A DNA stretch of 56,569 bases, taken from contig CACKKY010000004.1 in the NCBI GenBank assembly GCA_902600855.1, forward strand, positions 1-56,569, written 5' to 3'. The notes under the pieces were generated by a model, which was given only the letters and a program-made list of their open reading frames with translations, ran no database searches and was not told where the DNA came from. Of this stretch, positions 34,619-42,683 are shown in pieces. The position numbers were made by a program, and so were the translations under genes. The number at the start of each line of letters is the position of its first letter. Within the stretch, counting starts at the first letter, position 1. This DNA is from an uncultured Pelagibacteraceae bacterium. GTDB lineage: Bacteria > Pseudomonadota > Alphaproteobacteria > Pelagibacterales > Pelagibacteraceae.

Positions 34619-35838
34619 TAAATTTTATCAACTCTCTTACTTATACCTTCTTCTTCCTTAATATTAAATTCTTTATCATTCAAATCGTAGAGCTCTTTAA
34701 TTCTTAATCCAGTAGTTTCTATTGTTGGTAAATTATTTTTTTTCATTCCTTGGTGCCTTGCAAATACAGCTTGTTTTTTTTTTACTTGATGTGGCTGGAA
34801 ATCACTAATTTCTTCAATACTAAGGCTATTTCCTTTTTTAATATAACCTGCATCAATCGCATTATTCAGTAATTCTAAACCTCTTTGTGTTCTTACAATT
34901 GCTGCATTGAAACCTTCATCTTCTCCTATGGGAGAGCCACCCGGCCAAGTATCTAGTGCAGCTACATCGGCGCTTTCTCCAATTGCATCTGGACAAATTT
35001 TACATCTAAAAGGCACTCTCCATGTAGATTCTTCTCCCCAAAAAGAATTATAATCTTTGTCATACTCTTCTCCTGTATCTGTTTTGATATACATTTTACC
35101 TGGATTACCATTTCCTCTGTATCGAAAAATTTCTAAGTTCTCCTCTTTAACATTAAAACTTTCAATAAAATCTTGGGATTTTGTAAATTCTCCAAAACCA
35201 CCACAGACAAGTGTTAATAAATATTTACATGACTCATTAACTCTACCATCTATTTTTGACAGTTGTCTTATTGCACTAATATCACAAGGTTTACCCACAA
35301 ACGCAAAAGGTTGATTTAAATCTAAAGCTTCATGAAATTTATCTAAAGGTGAGGCAGGTCCATATCTAGAACAACTTCCAGAAGATAAAAGCTCATTCTT
35401 ATTATGTGAATATTTAGAAATACTTCTCATAGGTTTTTGAGGATCTGTGCCTGTATGAAGTATAAAATTTACTTTTTTTGATTCTAGTAAATAAAGAGAT
35501 AATCCATTTAATAGTCCTCCCGTTGAACTTTGAAATCTTATCTTTGAGTCTGTAGACCATGAATAAAATAAAGAATGGTAATAACCCCAAATCAAATCAA
35601 ATTTAGAATTTTTATTTATTTCATTTTTTGGTAAGCCTTCTACTAATACTCCTGGACAAACTTTTTTAATTTTATTTAAATTTTCATTAGATAATGGTGA
35701 AATTTCTTGAGGTTCTAACCTTCCTTTTTTTGTCATTGATATTTTGATAGTTTCCCTACCAACAATACTTTCACAAATACCACATCCTATGCATAAACCA
35801 TTTTTTGTAATATCTGATAATGAATTTATCTCTGACAT
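34618..35838 (-). CDS. FrhB/FdhB-family (coenzyme F420 hydrogenase beta subunit-like) Fe-S flavoprotein
   Basis: The 406-residue protein has an N-terminal ferredoxin-like NGLCIGCGICESI plus KKVCPG (a [4Fe-4S] pattern), then the FrhB N domain (RFQSSTGGLLNGLSLYLLES, SGSCSRYGPASPL, AFVGKPCDISAIRQL) and the FrhB C domain (RVPFRCKICPDAIGESADVAALDTWPGG). Related proteins transfer electrons between FAD and F420, ferredoxin or other acceptors, or reduce bacteriochlorophyll-type substrates and sugars in surface-polysaccharide loci. Nothing in the window suggests F420 use. It lies between a ProV-like ATPase (31 bases upstream) and an SDR (1-base overlap). Its function is unknown. Confidence 0.8.
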   Translation of the reverse strand: MSEINSLSDITKNGLCIGCGICESIVGRETIKISMTKKGRLEPQEISPLSNENLNKIKKVCPGVLVEGLPKNEINKNSKFDLIWGYYHSLFYSWSTDSKIRFQSSTGGLLNGLSLYLLESKKVNFILHTGTDPQKPMRSISKYSHNKNELLSSGSCSRYGPASPLDKFHEALDLNQPFAFVGKPCDISAIRQLSKIDGRVNESCKYLLTLVCGGFGEFTKSQDFIESFNVKEENLEIFRYRGNGNPGKMYIKTDTGEEYDKDYNSFWGEESTWRVPFRCKICPDAIGESADVAALDTWPGGSPIGEDEGFNAAIVRTQRGLELLNNAIDAGYIKKGNSLSIEEISDFQPHQVKKKQAVFARHQGMKKNNLPTIETTGLRIKELYDLNDKEFNIKEEEGISKRVDKI

Positions 35839-35869
35839 TAATTTATCTTATTCTTTGTAATAAAGAATT

Positions 35870-36895
35870 TTAAGACTTAGTAAGTGATGTTTGTAATTCT
35901 TTATTAGAAATATAACCTTTTACATTACCTTGTTTATCAATTACTTCACAATTTGAATTAGTGCAAACTACCTGAGGTAGGAATTCTTCTATAAACTGAT
36001 CTTCTTTAACTTTAATTAAATTATTTTTATCAATTCCATTTGATTCATTTACAGGTTGCATAATAACTTTTGCTTTTATTACCTTTGCTCTATTCACGTC
36101 TTTTACAAAAGCTTCAACATATTCATCAGCAGGATTCATAATTATATCTACAGGAGAACCAACTTGCACAAGTTTACCAGCATTTAAAATACCAATATGA
36201 TCACCTAGCTTAAGAGATTCATCTAAATCATGTGTTATAAAAACAATAGTTTTTTTTAATTCGTTTTGAAGTTCTAGTAATTGATTTTGCATGTCACTTC
36301 TGATTAAGGGGTCTAAGGCTGAGAATGCTTCATCCATTAACATTATATCTGTATCTGTTGCTAAAGCTCTAGCTAAACCAACACGTTGTTGCATTCCACC
36401 CGATAATTGAGCTGGAAATTGATTTTCAAAACCACTTAAACCAACTGCCTGAATTTTTTGCATCGCAACATCATTTCTCTCTTTTATTTCAATTCCTTGC
36501 ATTTCCAGACCATAACCAACATTTTGTAAAACAGTTTTATGAGGAAATAATCCAAATCTCTGGAACACCATGCTCATTTTATGTCTTCTAAATTCAATAA
36601 GTTTTTCTTGGTTAAGATTCATTACATTTGTGCCTTCAACTAAAATTTCCCCATCAGTAGGATCAACTAATCTATTTAAATGACGAATTAATGTTGATTT
36701 ACCTGATCCAGAAAGACCCATGCACACAAATATTTCCCCTTCTTCAATCTTTAAACTCACATTATCTAAACCTACCGTGTGTTGAGTTTTCTCTAAAATT
36801 TCCTCTTTAGAAGCCCCATCTTTTACCATCGGTAAAATTGATTTTGGATTGGGGCCAAAAATTTTATAGACGTTATTGATTTCTATTTTTGACAT
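35870..36895 (-). CDS. proV: ProV/OpuAA-like glycine betaine/proline ABC transporter ATPase
   Basis: This is the ATP-binding subunit of a quaternary-amine importer. I start it at the Met of MSKIEINNVYKIFG (36895); an in-frame upstream ATG at 36976 would add 27 residues with no family counterpart. From that start, residues about 20-40 form the ProV-specific KDGASKEEILEKTQHTVGL insert, Walker A is GLSGSGKST (60-68), and the signature LSGGMQQRVGLARAL and Walker B MLMDEAFSALDPL are intact. The C-terminal roughly 75 residues form a reduced CBS-like region (GNVKGYISNKELQ). No ProW or ProX gene is adjacent, so its partners must lie elsewhere. Confidence 0.88.
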   Translation of the reverse strand: MSKIEINNVYKIFGPNPKSILPMVKDGASKEEILEKTQHTVGLDNVSLKIEEGEIFVCMGLSGSGKSTLIRHLNRLVDPTDGEILVEGTNVMNLNQEKLIEFRRHKMSMVFQRFGLFPHKTVLQNVGYGLEMQGIEIKERNDVAMQKIQAVGLSGFENQFPAQLSGGMQQRVGLARALATDTDIMLMDEAFSALDPLIRSDMQNQLLELQNELKKTIVFITHDLDESLKLGDHIGILNAGKLVQVGSPVDIIMNPADEYVEAFVKDVNRAKVIKAKVIMQPVNESNGIDKNNLIKVKEDQFIEEFLPQVVCTNSNCEVIDKQGNVKGYISNKELQTSLTKS

Positions 36896-36969
36896 TTTGT
36901 AACAACTTCTAACAGGACTATACAATACATTAAAGGGAAGAAATAAGTTCAATTCAACCATAAATTGCA

Positions 36970-37000
36970 TTGACAATTTTTAATGAGCAAATAATCATTA
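36970..37000 (+). promoter_or_regulatory. Candidate promoter/operator upstream of gamma-butyrobetaine hydroxylase
   Basis: The roughly 109-base divergent gap contains TTGACA (36970-36975), a good -35 match, with AATCAT or TAATCA about 16-17 bases later. Within it lies a perfect inverted repeat TAATGA (36981-36986) / TCATTA (36995-37000) separated by 8 bases, overlapping the promoter as an operator would. The -10 is weak and lies very close to the ATG at 37005, so the transcript would have almost no leader. It could equally be chance in AT-rich DNA. Confidence 0.3.
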
Positions 37001-37004
37001 GTTA

Positions 37005-38129
37005 ATGGCGCAAATAGAAAAAATTGAAAAAGATATATCAGATCTCAAAATTAAATGGAGTGATGGTGAGGAAAGCAAGTTTAATTATATGTGGCTTAGA
37101 GATAATTGTCCAACAGCTCATGATAAAGACTCTCGTCACAGAATGTTTAATATTTTAAATGTATCTAAAGATTTATCAGTAAAAGATTTTAAATTAGATG
37201 AGTCTGGTTCTCTTCAAGTTCAGTGGAGCGAGGGGAATCATACTAGCTATTATGATCCAAATTGGCTGAGAAAAAATTGCTATACATTAAAAAATAAATC
37301 TAAATATGTTTCTCCTTATAATTTGTGGAACAAAAATCTTAAAAATGAATTTGACTCAATTTGTATAGAACATGATGAAATTTTAGAAACAGATGAAGGA
37401 TTAATAAAGTGGTTAGAGCTTTTACATCATAAAGGAATAGCTATAGTTAAAAATGCTCCAGTTGAAAAAAAATCTGCTTTTCCAATATTAAATAGAATTA
37501 GCCATATAAGAGAAACTTTTTTTAAAACTCCTTTTGAAGTAATAAATATTCCAAAGCCAAATAATTCAGCTTATACCGCTCATGCATTAAGAAATCATAT
37601 GGATTTACCTTGGTTTGAACTTCCTCCAGGATATCAATTTCTTCATTGTTTGGTAAATTCTGCAAGCGGAGGAGACTCTTCAGCAGTCGATGGATTTGCT
37701 GTTGCAGAATATTTAAGAAATCATGAAAATGAAATTTTTGAAACTTTAGTAAAGGTACCATTAAAATTTAGAGACATGGACTACACACAAGAGTCACACA
37801 GAGGGTTTCACGCACCAGCAATCAGCTTGACTAAAGATGGCGACTTTCATGATATAAGATTTAGTGTAGCAACAATGGATGTGCTTGATTGTCATCCAGA
37901 TCTTATGGAAAAAGTTTATAAAGCTCATCATAGATTTGGAAATTTACTTCATGATGATAAATTTCAAATAAAATTTCGTTTAGGCCCAGGTGATATATAT
38001 TCATTTAACAATAGAAGAGTTCTACATGGCAGAACTGCATTTGATCCAAACTCAGGTCATAGACATTTACAAGGTTACTATATGGATCGAGATGAAATTA
38101 TTGGAAGATTAAATTATCTTAAAAAATAA
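37005..38129 (+). CDS. Gamma-butyrobetaine hydroxylase-like 2OG-Fe(II) dioxygenase
   Basis: The enzyme is expected to hydroxylate gamma-butyrobetaine to L-carnitine. The 374-residue protein has the two-part BBOX layout. The N-terminal DUF971-like domain (about 1-95) has IKWSDGEESKFNYMWLRDNCPTAH and a second DPNWLRKNC. The TauD-like catalytic domain has iron ligands in LRNHMDLPWFELPPG (His and Asp) and NRRVLHGRTAF (distal His, followed by Arg). HCLVNSASGGDSSAVDGFAVA and GFHAPAISL are also typical. A related trimethyllysine-type substrate cannot be excluded. It is divergent from the ProV-like gene. Codons for TSYYDPNWLRK are duplicated in inverted orientation in the next gene. Confidence 0.82.
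   Translation: MAQIEKIEKDISDLKIKWSDGEESKFNYMWLRDNCPTAHDKDSRHRMFNILNVSKDLSVKDFKLDESGSLQVQWSEGNHTSYYDPNWLRKNCYTLKNKSKYVSPYNLWNKNLKNEFDSICIEHDEILETDEGLIKWLELLHHKGIAIVKNAPVEKKSAFPILNRISHIRETFFKTPFEVINIPKPNNSAYTAHALRNHMDLPWFELPPGYQFLHCLVNSASGGDSSAVDGFAVAEYLRNHENEIFETLVKVPLKFRDMDYTQESHRGFHAPAISLTKDGDFHDIRFSVATMDVLDCHPDLMEKVYKAHHRFGNLLHDDKFQIKFRLGPGDIYSFNNRRVLHGRTAFDPNSGHRHLQGYYMDRDEIIGRLNYLKK
37240..37275. repeat. 36-bp inverted repeat, arm 1 (donor, inside the hydroxylase gene)
   Basis: Bases 37240-37275 are identical to the reverse complement of 38210-38245. This arm encodes TSYYDPNWLRK within the N-terminal domain of the gamma-butyrobetaine hydroxylase, where the motif is family-conserved, so this is the original copy. 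Weaker similarity (about 22 of 27 positions with small gaps) continues to about 37302. Confidence 0.95.
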
Positions 38130-38192
38130 TTTTATAAGTTTTCAAATATTAAGTTATTTGTTTTATTATATTTTTTAAAATCAGATTTCTTT

Positions 38193-38810
38193 TTAATTGT
38201 ATAAAAATATTTTTCTCAGCCAATTTGGATCATAATAGCTAGTATATTTTTCTATTTTTAAATTTTGTATCTTTTTATTATTTAAAAATATTTTATCTAA
38301 AATATAACAATTAACTTTTTTATTTTTTGAAGCATTAATTATTTCTTTAATACTTGAAATATTAGAAAAAGATAAACCTACTTTAATGTTTGACTTAATT
38401 TTTTGTAAATTAAAGATATTTTTATGATTAAATGAAATAAATGTACATTTTGGGTATTTTGATGTTTCTTTAATTATTTTTTGTAAATTTTTTTTTGATA
38501 GTTTTGGCTTTAACTCTATAAATAAAGGGTATTTATTTTTTGATATTTCTAGAACATCCTTAAGAAGGGGGATTCTTTTATTCTTATCATCACTTAGTTT
38601 TTCAATATATGAATAATTCAAATTTTTAATACTCATCTTTTTTTTGAATATCCTATTTAAAGTAAAGTCATGGAAACAAACAAATTCTTTATCTTTTGTT
38701 ACGTGGATATCAGTTTCAATTCCAAAGCCTAAACTAAAAGACTTTTTAAACGATGAGAGAAGATTTTCCTTAAATTTTTTATTAACTATTCCCCTATGGA
38801 TTATATGCAT
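38193..38810 (-). CDS. Glycerophosphodiester phosphodiesterase-like protein with overwritten C-terminus
   Basis: The 205-residue protein begins as a GDPD-family enzyme: MHIIHRG with the catalytic HRG (residues 5-7), GIETDIHVTKDKEFVCFHD (E-x-D metal ligands and the second catalytic His), RIPLLKDVLEI and LFIELKP with a further metal-ligand Glu. Usual members are about 230-250 residues and end with a WTVN strand and a GVDGIITDxP motif. Here the sequence instead changes at about residue 187 to EKYTSYYDPNWLRKIFLYN. TSYYDPNWLRK comes from an inverted copy of the neighbouring hydroxylase gene. Active-site residues of the first two-thirds remain but the barrel is not closed, so it may be a recent pseudogene. 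It converges with the hydroxylase gene 63 bases away. Confidence 0.75.
   Translation of the reverse strand: MHIIHRGIVNKKFKENLLSSFKKSFSLGFGIETDIHVTKDKEFVCFHDFTLNRIFKKKMSIKNLNYSYIEKLSDDKNKRIPLLKDVLEISKNKYPLFIELKPKLSKKNLQKIIKETSKYPKCTFISFNHKNIFNLQKIKSNIKVGLSFSNISSIKEIINASKNKKVNCYILDKIFLNNKKIQNLKIEKYTSYYDPNWLRKIFLYN
38210..38245. repeat. 36-bp inverted repeat, arm 2 (recipient, 3' end of the GDPD gene)
   Basis: This is the exact reverse complement of 37240-37275, placed so that it is read in the same amino-acid frame on the minus strand (TSYYDPNWLRK) and forms the end of the GDPD-like gene. The arms are separated by 934 bases. The family-foreign context shows that this arm is the derived copy. 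Confidence 0.95.
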
Positions 38811-38834
38811 ATTTATAGATGTATTTTGTGAAGA

Positions 38835-39776
38835 TTAAATCTCATATCCTTTTTCTTCAATTTCATTATCAATCAATTCATCTGGAAAGCCCTCTGCTCT
38901 AAAATCTATATTATTTAAATCTTCCATTCTTTTGACAATCATAGACGACCATGCTCTAGAGCCATATTTTTTTTGACCATCCTTAAATATCTCCACAATT
39001 TTTGGAGAGATCTCTAGAGGAGCTTTTAATTTTTTTGACAGTTCATCAAATAATCCAGTGTCTTTTAATACTAGATCCATTGTAAAATTAATATTATATG
39101 AGCCATTTAAAATTACTTGGCTTTCAGTTTCGTGAACAAAAGAATTTCCTGATGAAACAGCAATTCCTTTATAAGCCTTAGAAAGATCTAAATTTGATTT
39201 TTTAGCAACTGTCCATGCTTCACCTAAAGCAACTAAATGTACTGATGCCAGATAATTTGTAATTACTTTTAAAACAGAAGCAGATCCTAGTTTACCTGTA
39301 TGTAAAATTTTTCTTCCCATAACTGTGAGAGCTGGCAAGATTTTTTCAAATGCTTTTCTTTCTCCACCTACGAAAATTGCAATATTTCCTGTTGCTGCTC
39401 TATGACATCCTCCACTAACTGGTCCATCTAAAGGAATAGCTTTTTTATCAATAACTTTTTTTCCAATTCTTTTTACTTCAGCTTCATCTGTCGTACTCAT
39501 TTCTAACCAAATTTTATTTTCTGAAAGACCATCTAAAATACCTTCATTTCCTTCCATTACCTCAGCACAAATTTGAGGAGAGGGGAGACATGTAATGATT
39601 AAATCAACTTGTTCAGCCAATTCTTTTGCAGAATTTGCAACCTTCACTCCTAAATCTGAAAAAGATTTTGTTAAGTCTTTATCCAAATCTCGTACAGTTA
39701 AATCAAACTTATTTCTTAATAAACTTTTAGCTAATTTTCCACCTACGTTACCTAGACCAATAAATCCTACTTTCAT
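38835..39776 (-). CDS. 3-hydroxyisobutyrate dehydrogenase-family NAD(P) oxidoreductase
   Basis: The 313-residue beta-hydroxyacid dehydrogenase has the N-terminal Rossmann motif VGFIGLGNVGGKLAKSLL (residues 3-20), ITCLPSPQICAEV, the substrate-binding DGPVSGGCHRAATGNIAIFVGG and the catalytic-Lys region GSASVLKVITNYLASVHLVALGEA, then SSGNSFVHETE. Family members oxidise 3-hydroxyisobutyrate, tartronate semialdehyde, sulfolactaldehyde and similar hydroxy acids. It overlaps the EamA gene upstream by 4 bases, so the pair probably handles one substrate, which is unknown. Confidence 0.88.
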   Translation of the reverse strand: MKVGFIGLGNVGGKLAKSLLRNKFDLTVRDLDKDLTKSFSDLGVKVANSAKELAEQVDLIITCLPSPQICAEVMEGNEGILDGLSENKIWLEMSTTDEAEVKRIGKKVIDKKAIPLDGPVSGGCHRAATGNIAIFVGGERKAFEKILPALTVMGRKILHTGKLGSASVLKVITNYLASVHLVALGEAWTVAKKSNLDLSKAYKGIAVSSGNSFVHETESQVILNGSYNINFTMDLVLKDTGLFDELSKKLKAPLEISPKIVEIFKDGQKKYGSRAWSSMIVKRMEDLNNIDFRAEGFPDELIDNEIEEKGYEI

Positions 39777-40639
39777 TTTCTATCTCCATTCTTTTTTGTA
39801 TATAATATCATAATCACACCAATAATAATAACAGTGCCTCCAACAAATAATTCTATAGTTGGTTTTTCACCCAAAATAAATATAGCTGCTAATAAACCTG
39901 TTGGTGGAATTCCCATTGTTACTATGGGTAGTACTTTGTAAATAGGATTATTTTTTAATACATAATAAAAACATCCATAAGTTATCGGCTGCATAATGAA
40001 ACCAATATAAATAGCAATCATCCAATGGTTAAAACTTGCATTTTTAATATAGTTCAAAGAGTTACCTTCAAAAAAATTTGAAAATCCAATTAAAATTGGT
40101 CCTGAAAAAAAGGCTAACCATGCAACAAGTGAAAGAGGATTTATTTCTTTACTTAGAGGTTTTACAATTACTTGTCCAAGAGCCCAAATAGCTGATCCTA
40201 AAATAGTTAAAGCTATACCAATAAATTTGCCATCTAAATTTGGAGAACCAGTTAGGATATATACACCAACGAAGGCGACACTTATTCCAATTAATGCTCT
40301 AAGTGTTGGTATTTCTTTAAGCATGAAATAGGCAAAGATAACTCCAAAGGGGACTTCAGTTTGAACAAGTAAAACAGCAGCAGATGCATCAATGAGATTA
40401 AGACCAGTATAGGTAATACTATATTGTAAAGTATTTGCTATAAAAGAAGCGACAAATATCTTTTTTAAATAACCTCTAGGTATTGGAAACCACCATATTA
40501 AAATTGATGCTGCAAAAATAAACCTTATACCCATTAATAAAATAGGAGGGAAAGATTCAAAAGCAGGTTTAGCAATCACAAAACCAAAACCTAAAAATAT
40601 TGGAACTAAGGATGCAATTATAGTGTCTTTTAAATTCAT
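39773..40639 (-). CDS. EamA/DMT-superfamily permease
   Basis: The 288-residue membrane protein has ten predicted helices in two EamA repeats. Repeat one covers LVPIFLGFGFVIAKPAFESFPP to FVGVYILTGSP; repeat two covers GIALTILGSAIWALGQVIVKPLS to GTVIIIGVIMILYTKK. The sequence resembles the O-acetylserine/cysteine exporter group (YdeD-like), with PTGLLAAIFILGEKPTIELFVGG near the end. It is co-transcribed with the 3-hydroxyisobutyrate-dehydrogenase-like gene and divergent from the EutA-like gene across a 58-base gap with a palindrome. Confidence 0.88.
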   Translation of the reverse strand: MNLKDTIIASLVPIFLGFGFVIAKPAFESFPPILLMGIRFIFAASILIWWFPIPRGYLKKIFVASFIANTLQYSITYTGLNLIDASAAVLLVQTEVPFGVIFAYFMLKEIPTLRALIGISVAFVGVYILTGSPNLDGKFIGIALTILGSAIWALGQVIVKPLSKEINPLSLVAWLAFFSGPILIGFSNFFEGNSLNYIKNASFNHWMIAIYIGFIMQPITYGCFYYVLKNNPIYKVLPIVTMGIPPTGLLAAIFILGEKPTIELFVGGTVIIIGVIMILYTKKNGDRK

Positions 40640-40651
40640 ATTTTTTTTTAA

Positions 40652-40666
40652 TAATAATGATTATTA
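40652..40666. promoter_or_regulatory. 15-bp palindrome in a divergent intergenic region
   Basis: TAATAATGATTATTA is a perfect odd palindrome in the 58-base gap between the divergent EamA and EutA-like genes. Its core TAATGATTA is the reverse complement of the TAATCATTA at 36992-37000 upstream of the hydroxylase gene. Position and symmetry suit an operator, and the shape is loosely Fur-box-like, but AT-rich palindromes are common here. Confidence 0.3.
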
Positions 40667-40697
40667 AAGAACTTGTGATATATTGGCTTTTTAAAAA

Positions 40698-41444
40698 ATG
40701 AATTCAACAAAAATAGATCCTAAGTATATAAGTAAATCAAACCCTAGAATCGGACTTATAGCATTAGCTAGCGATTTCATGATTGAAAGAGATTTCTTAA
40801 ATGTAATTAAAGACAGAGATATTGATTTTTTCGTCAATAGAATTGAATGCTATAATCCGTTAACTAAAGAAAATTTAATTAAAATGGCAAATAAAATTAC
40901 AGAAGTAACTCAAGATATTTTGCCAGATCAAGATATAGATTGTGTGGTCTATGGGTGCACATCCGGGACTATAGCTGCAGGATATAAATCAATTGAAAAA
41001 AAAGTTAAAGCAGCAAAACCAATGGCAGACTTAACAACACCAAGTTCTGCTGCAATTAAGGCATTAAAAAGATTAAATATAAAAAAACTTTATGTATTTA
41101 CGCCTTATAGCAAAGTTTTAAATGATGAAGTATTAGAATATTTTAAAAGTGAGGGATTTGAAATTACATCAAATTCATATTTTGATATCGAATCAGATTA
41201 TGATATTGGAAAGGTTGATCCTGATTATTTATTCGAAGTTCTATCTCAAGTAGATTTAAATGGAGCAGAAGGTTTATTTGTATCCTGTACGGCTTTACCA
41301 GCATTATCTATAATTGATAAATTAGAAAAAAAATTAAACACAACAGTTTTATCTAGCAATCAAGCACTTATTTGGGATACACTTGTAAAAATTAATAAAA
41401 ATGAGTCTGTAAATGGTTTTGGAAAACTTTTTGATAATAATTAG
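40698..41444 (+). CDS. Asp/Glu-racemase-superfamily protein, EutA/maleate-isomerase-like
   Basis: The 248-residue protein has the two-cysteine active site of Asp/Glu/arylmalonate racemases and maleate isomerases: DCVVYGCTSGTIAAGY (first Cys, about residue 83) and GLFVSCTALPALSII (second Cys, about 199). It also has RIGLIALASDFMIERDFLNV and KPMADLTTPSSAAIKAL. It most resembles EutA of ectoine-utilisation clusters. The next gene, 2 bases downstream, resembles the ectoine hydrolase DoeA, its usual partner. The other ectoine genes (eutB, eutC, doeB) are absent from the window, so the true substrate may be a different amide or cyclic amino acid. Confidence 0.72.
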   Translation: MNSTKIDPKYISKSNPRIGLIALASDFMIERDFLNVIKDRDIDFFVNRIECYNPLTKENLIKMANKITEVTQDILPDQDIDCVVYGCTSGTIAAGYKSIEKKVKAAKPMADLTTPSSAAIKALKRLNIKKLYVFTPYSKVLNDEVLEYFKSEGFEITSNSYFDIESDYDIGKVDPDYLFEVLSQVDLNGAEGLFVSCTALPALSIIDKLEKKLNTTVLSSNQALIWDTLVKINKNESVNGFGKLFDNN

Positions 41445-41446
41445 CC

Positions 41447-42613
41447 ATGCTTTTTAATAAAGAGGAATACAAACTAAGATTAAAGAAAGTTCAAAAAATG
41501 ATGCAAGATAAAGGCATCGAATTACTAATTTCACATGATACAAATAATTTAAACTACCTAACAGGTTATGATGCATGGTCTTTTTATTATGCTCAATGTG
41601 CAATTGTTCATGTAAATGCCGAGGAACCATTATGTTTTGTTAGAGCACAAGACGCTGGTGGTGCCTATATCAAGTCATATATAAAAAAAGAAAATGTTAT
41701 TGTATATGACGAGAATTACATCCATACATGGCCAAGACATCCTTATGATTACTTAGTTGAAATCATTAAAGAGAGAAAATGGGATAAATTATCTATTGGG
41801 CTTGAAATGGATTCTCATTATTTTACAGCCTTTTGTTATGAAAAAATAAAACAAGGTTTACCGAATGCAACACTTAAAGATAGTGATAGACTTGTAAATT
41901 GGGCAAGACTAGTAAAATCTGAAACTGAAATAGGTTATATGAAGTCTGCTGCTTTGATTTCGGAAGTGGGAATGAAAAAGGCAATGGAAGTTATAAATCC
42001 TGGGGTTAGACAATGTGATGCTGTAGGTGAAATACAAAAATCTTTATTTTATGGAACAAAAGAATTTGGAGGAGAATATTCTAGTATTGCAACTTTGCTT
42101 CCAACTGGAAAGGGCACTTCAGCTTCACATTTAACCGCTTCCCAAGATAAATTTGTTGAGGGAGAAGCCACTATTATTGAATTATCAGGAGTTTACAAAA
42201 GATATCATGCGCCAATGGCCAGGACTTTATTGCTTGGAAAACCGGATCAATTAAAAATTGATACTATGAATAAAACAATAGAGGCACTTGAGGCTGGCAT
42301 AAATGCAACAAAACCTGGAAATACTGCAGACGATGTAGCTCAAGCTTTTTGGGGAATATTGGATAAATATGGAATAGAAAAAAAATCTAGAACAGGATAT
42401 TCAATTGGAATTGGTTATCCACCAGATTGGGGTGAGCAAACTTTAAATATTTATAAAGGCGACATGACTGTTTTAAAACCTAATGTGTGCTTTCACATGA
42501 TCGCTGTAATGCAATTTGGCGATTGGGGAGTTGAAGCGTCAGAATCTATAAGAGTGACAGACAAAGGATGTGAATTATTTTGCAATATGAGCAAAGAATT
42601 ACACATTAAATAA
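41447..42613 (+). CDS. M24-family hydrolase, DoeA (ectoine hydrolase)-like
   Basis: The 388-residue protein has the creatinase/prolidase N-domain (about 1-150; ISHDTNNLNYLTGYDAWSFY) and the pita-bread C-domain (about 160-388; VNWARLVKSETEIGYMKSA, ATLLPTGKGTSASHLTAS, IELSGVYKRYHAPMARTLLLG, GYSIGIGYPPDWGEQ, MIAVMQFGDWGVEASESIRV). Most metal ligands of true aminopeptidases are replaced, as in creatinase and DoeA, which cleave C-N bonds without metal. DoeA opens the ectoine ring. The gene pairs with an EutA-like gene and precedes a polyamine-type importer by 70 bases, suggesting uptake and hydrolysis of one nitrogenous compound. The substrate is inferred. Confidence 0.72.
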   Translation: MLFNKEEYKLRLKKVQKMMQDKGIELLISHDTNNLNYLTGYDAWSFYYAQCAIVHVNAEEPLCFVRAQDAGGAYIKSYIKKENVIVYDENYIHTWPRHPYDYLVEIIKERKWDKLSIGLEMDSHYFTAFCYEKIKQGLPNATLKDSDRLVNWARLVKSETEIGYMKSAALISEVGMKKAMEVINPGVRQCDAVGEIQKSLFYGTKEFGGEYSSIATLLPTGKGTSASHLTASQDKFVEGEATIIELSGVYKRYHAPMARTLLLGKPDQLKIDTMNKTIEALEAGINATKPGNTADDVAQAFWGILDKYGIEKKSRTGYSIGIGYPPDWGEQTLNIYKGDMTVLKPNVCFHMIAVMQFGDWGVEASESIRVTDKGCELFCNMSKELHIK

Positions 42614-42683
42614 TTCACTTGATTATACAATTAACAAATGATTTAAAACTCGATATAAATGATAGAAATTTTAAGAGTATTCA

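Noticed and set aside
36896..36976. ATG at 36976 as start of the ProV-like gene
   Set aside because: The extra 27 residues match nothing in ProV and run into the control region of the divergent hydroxylase gene.
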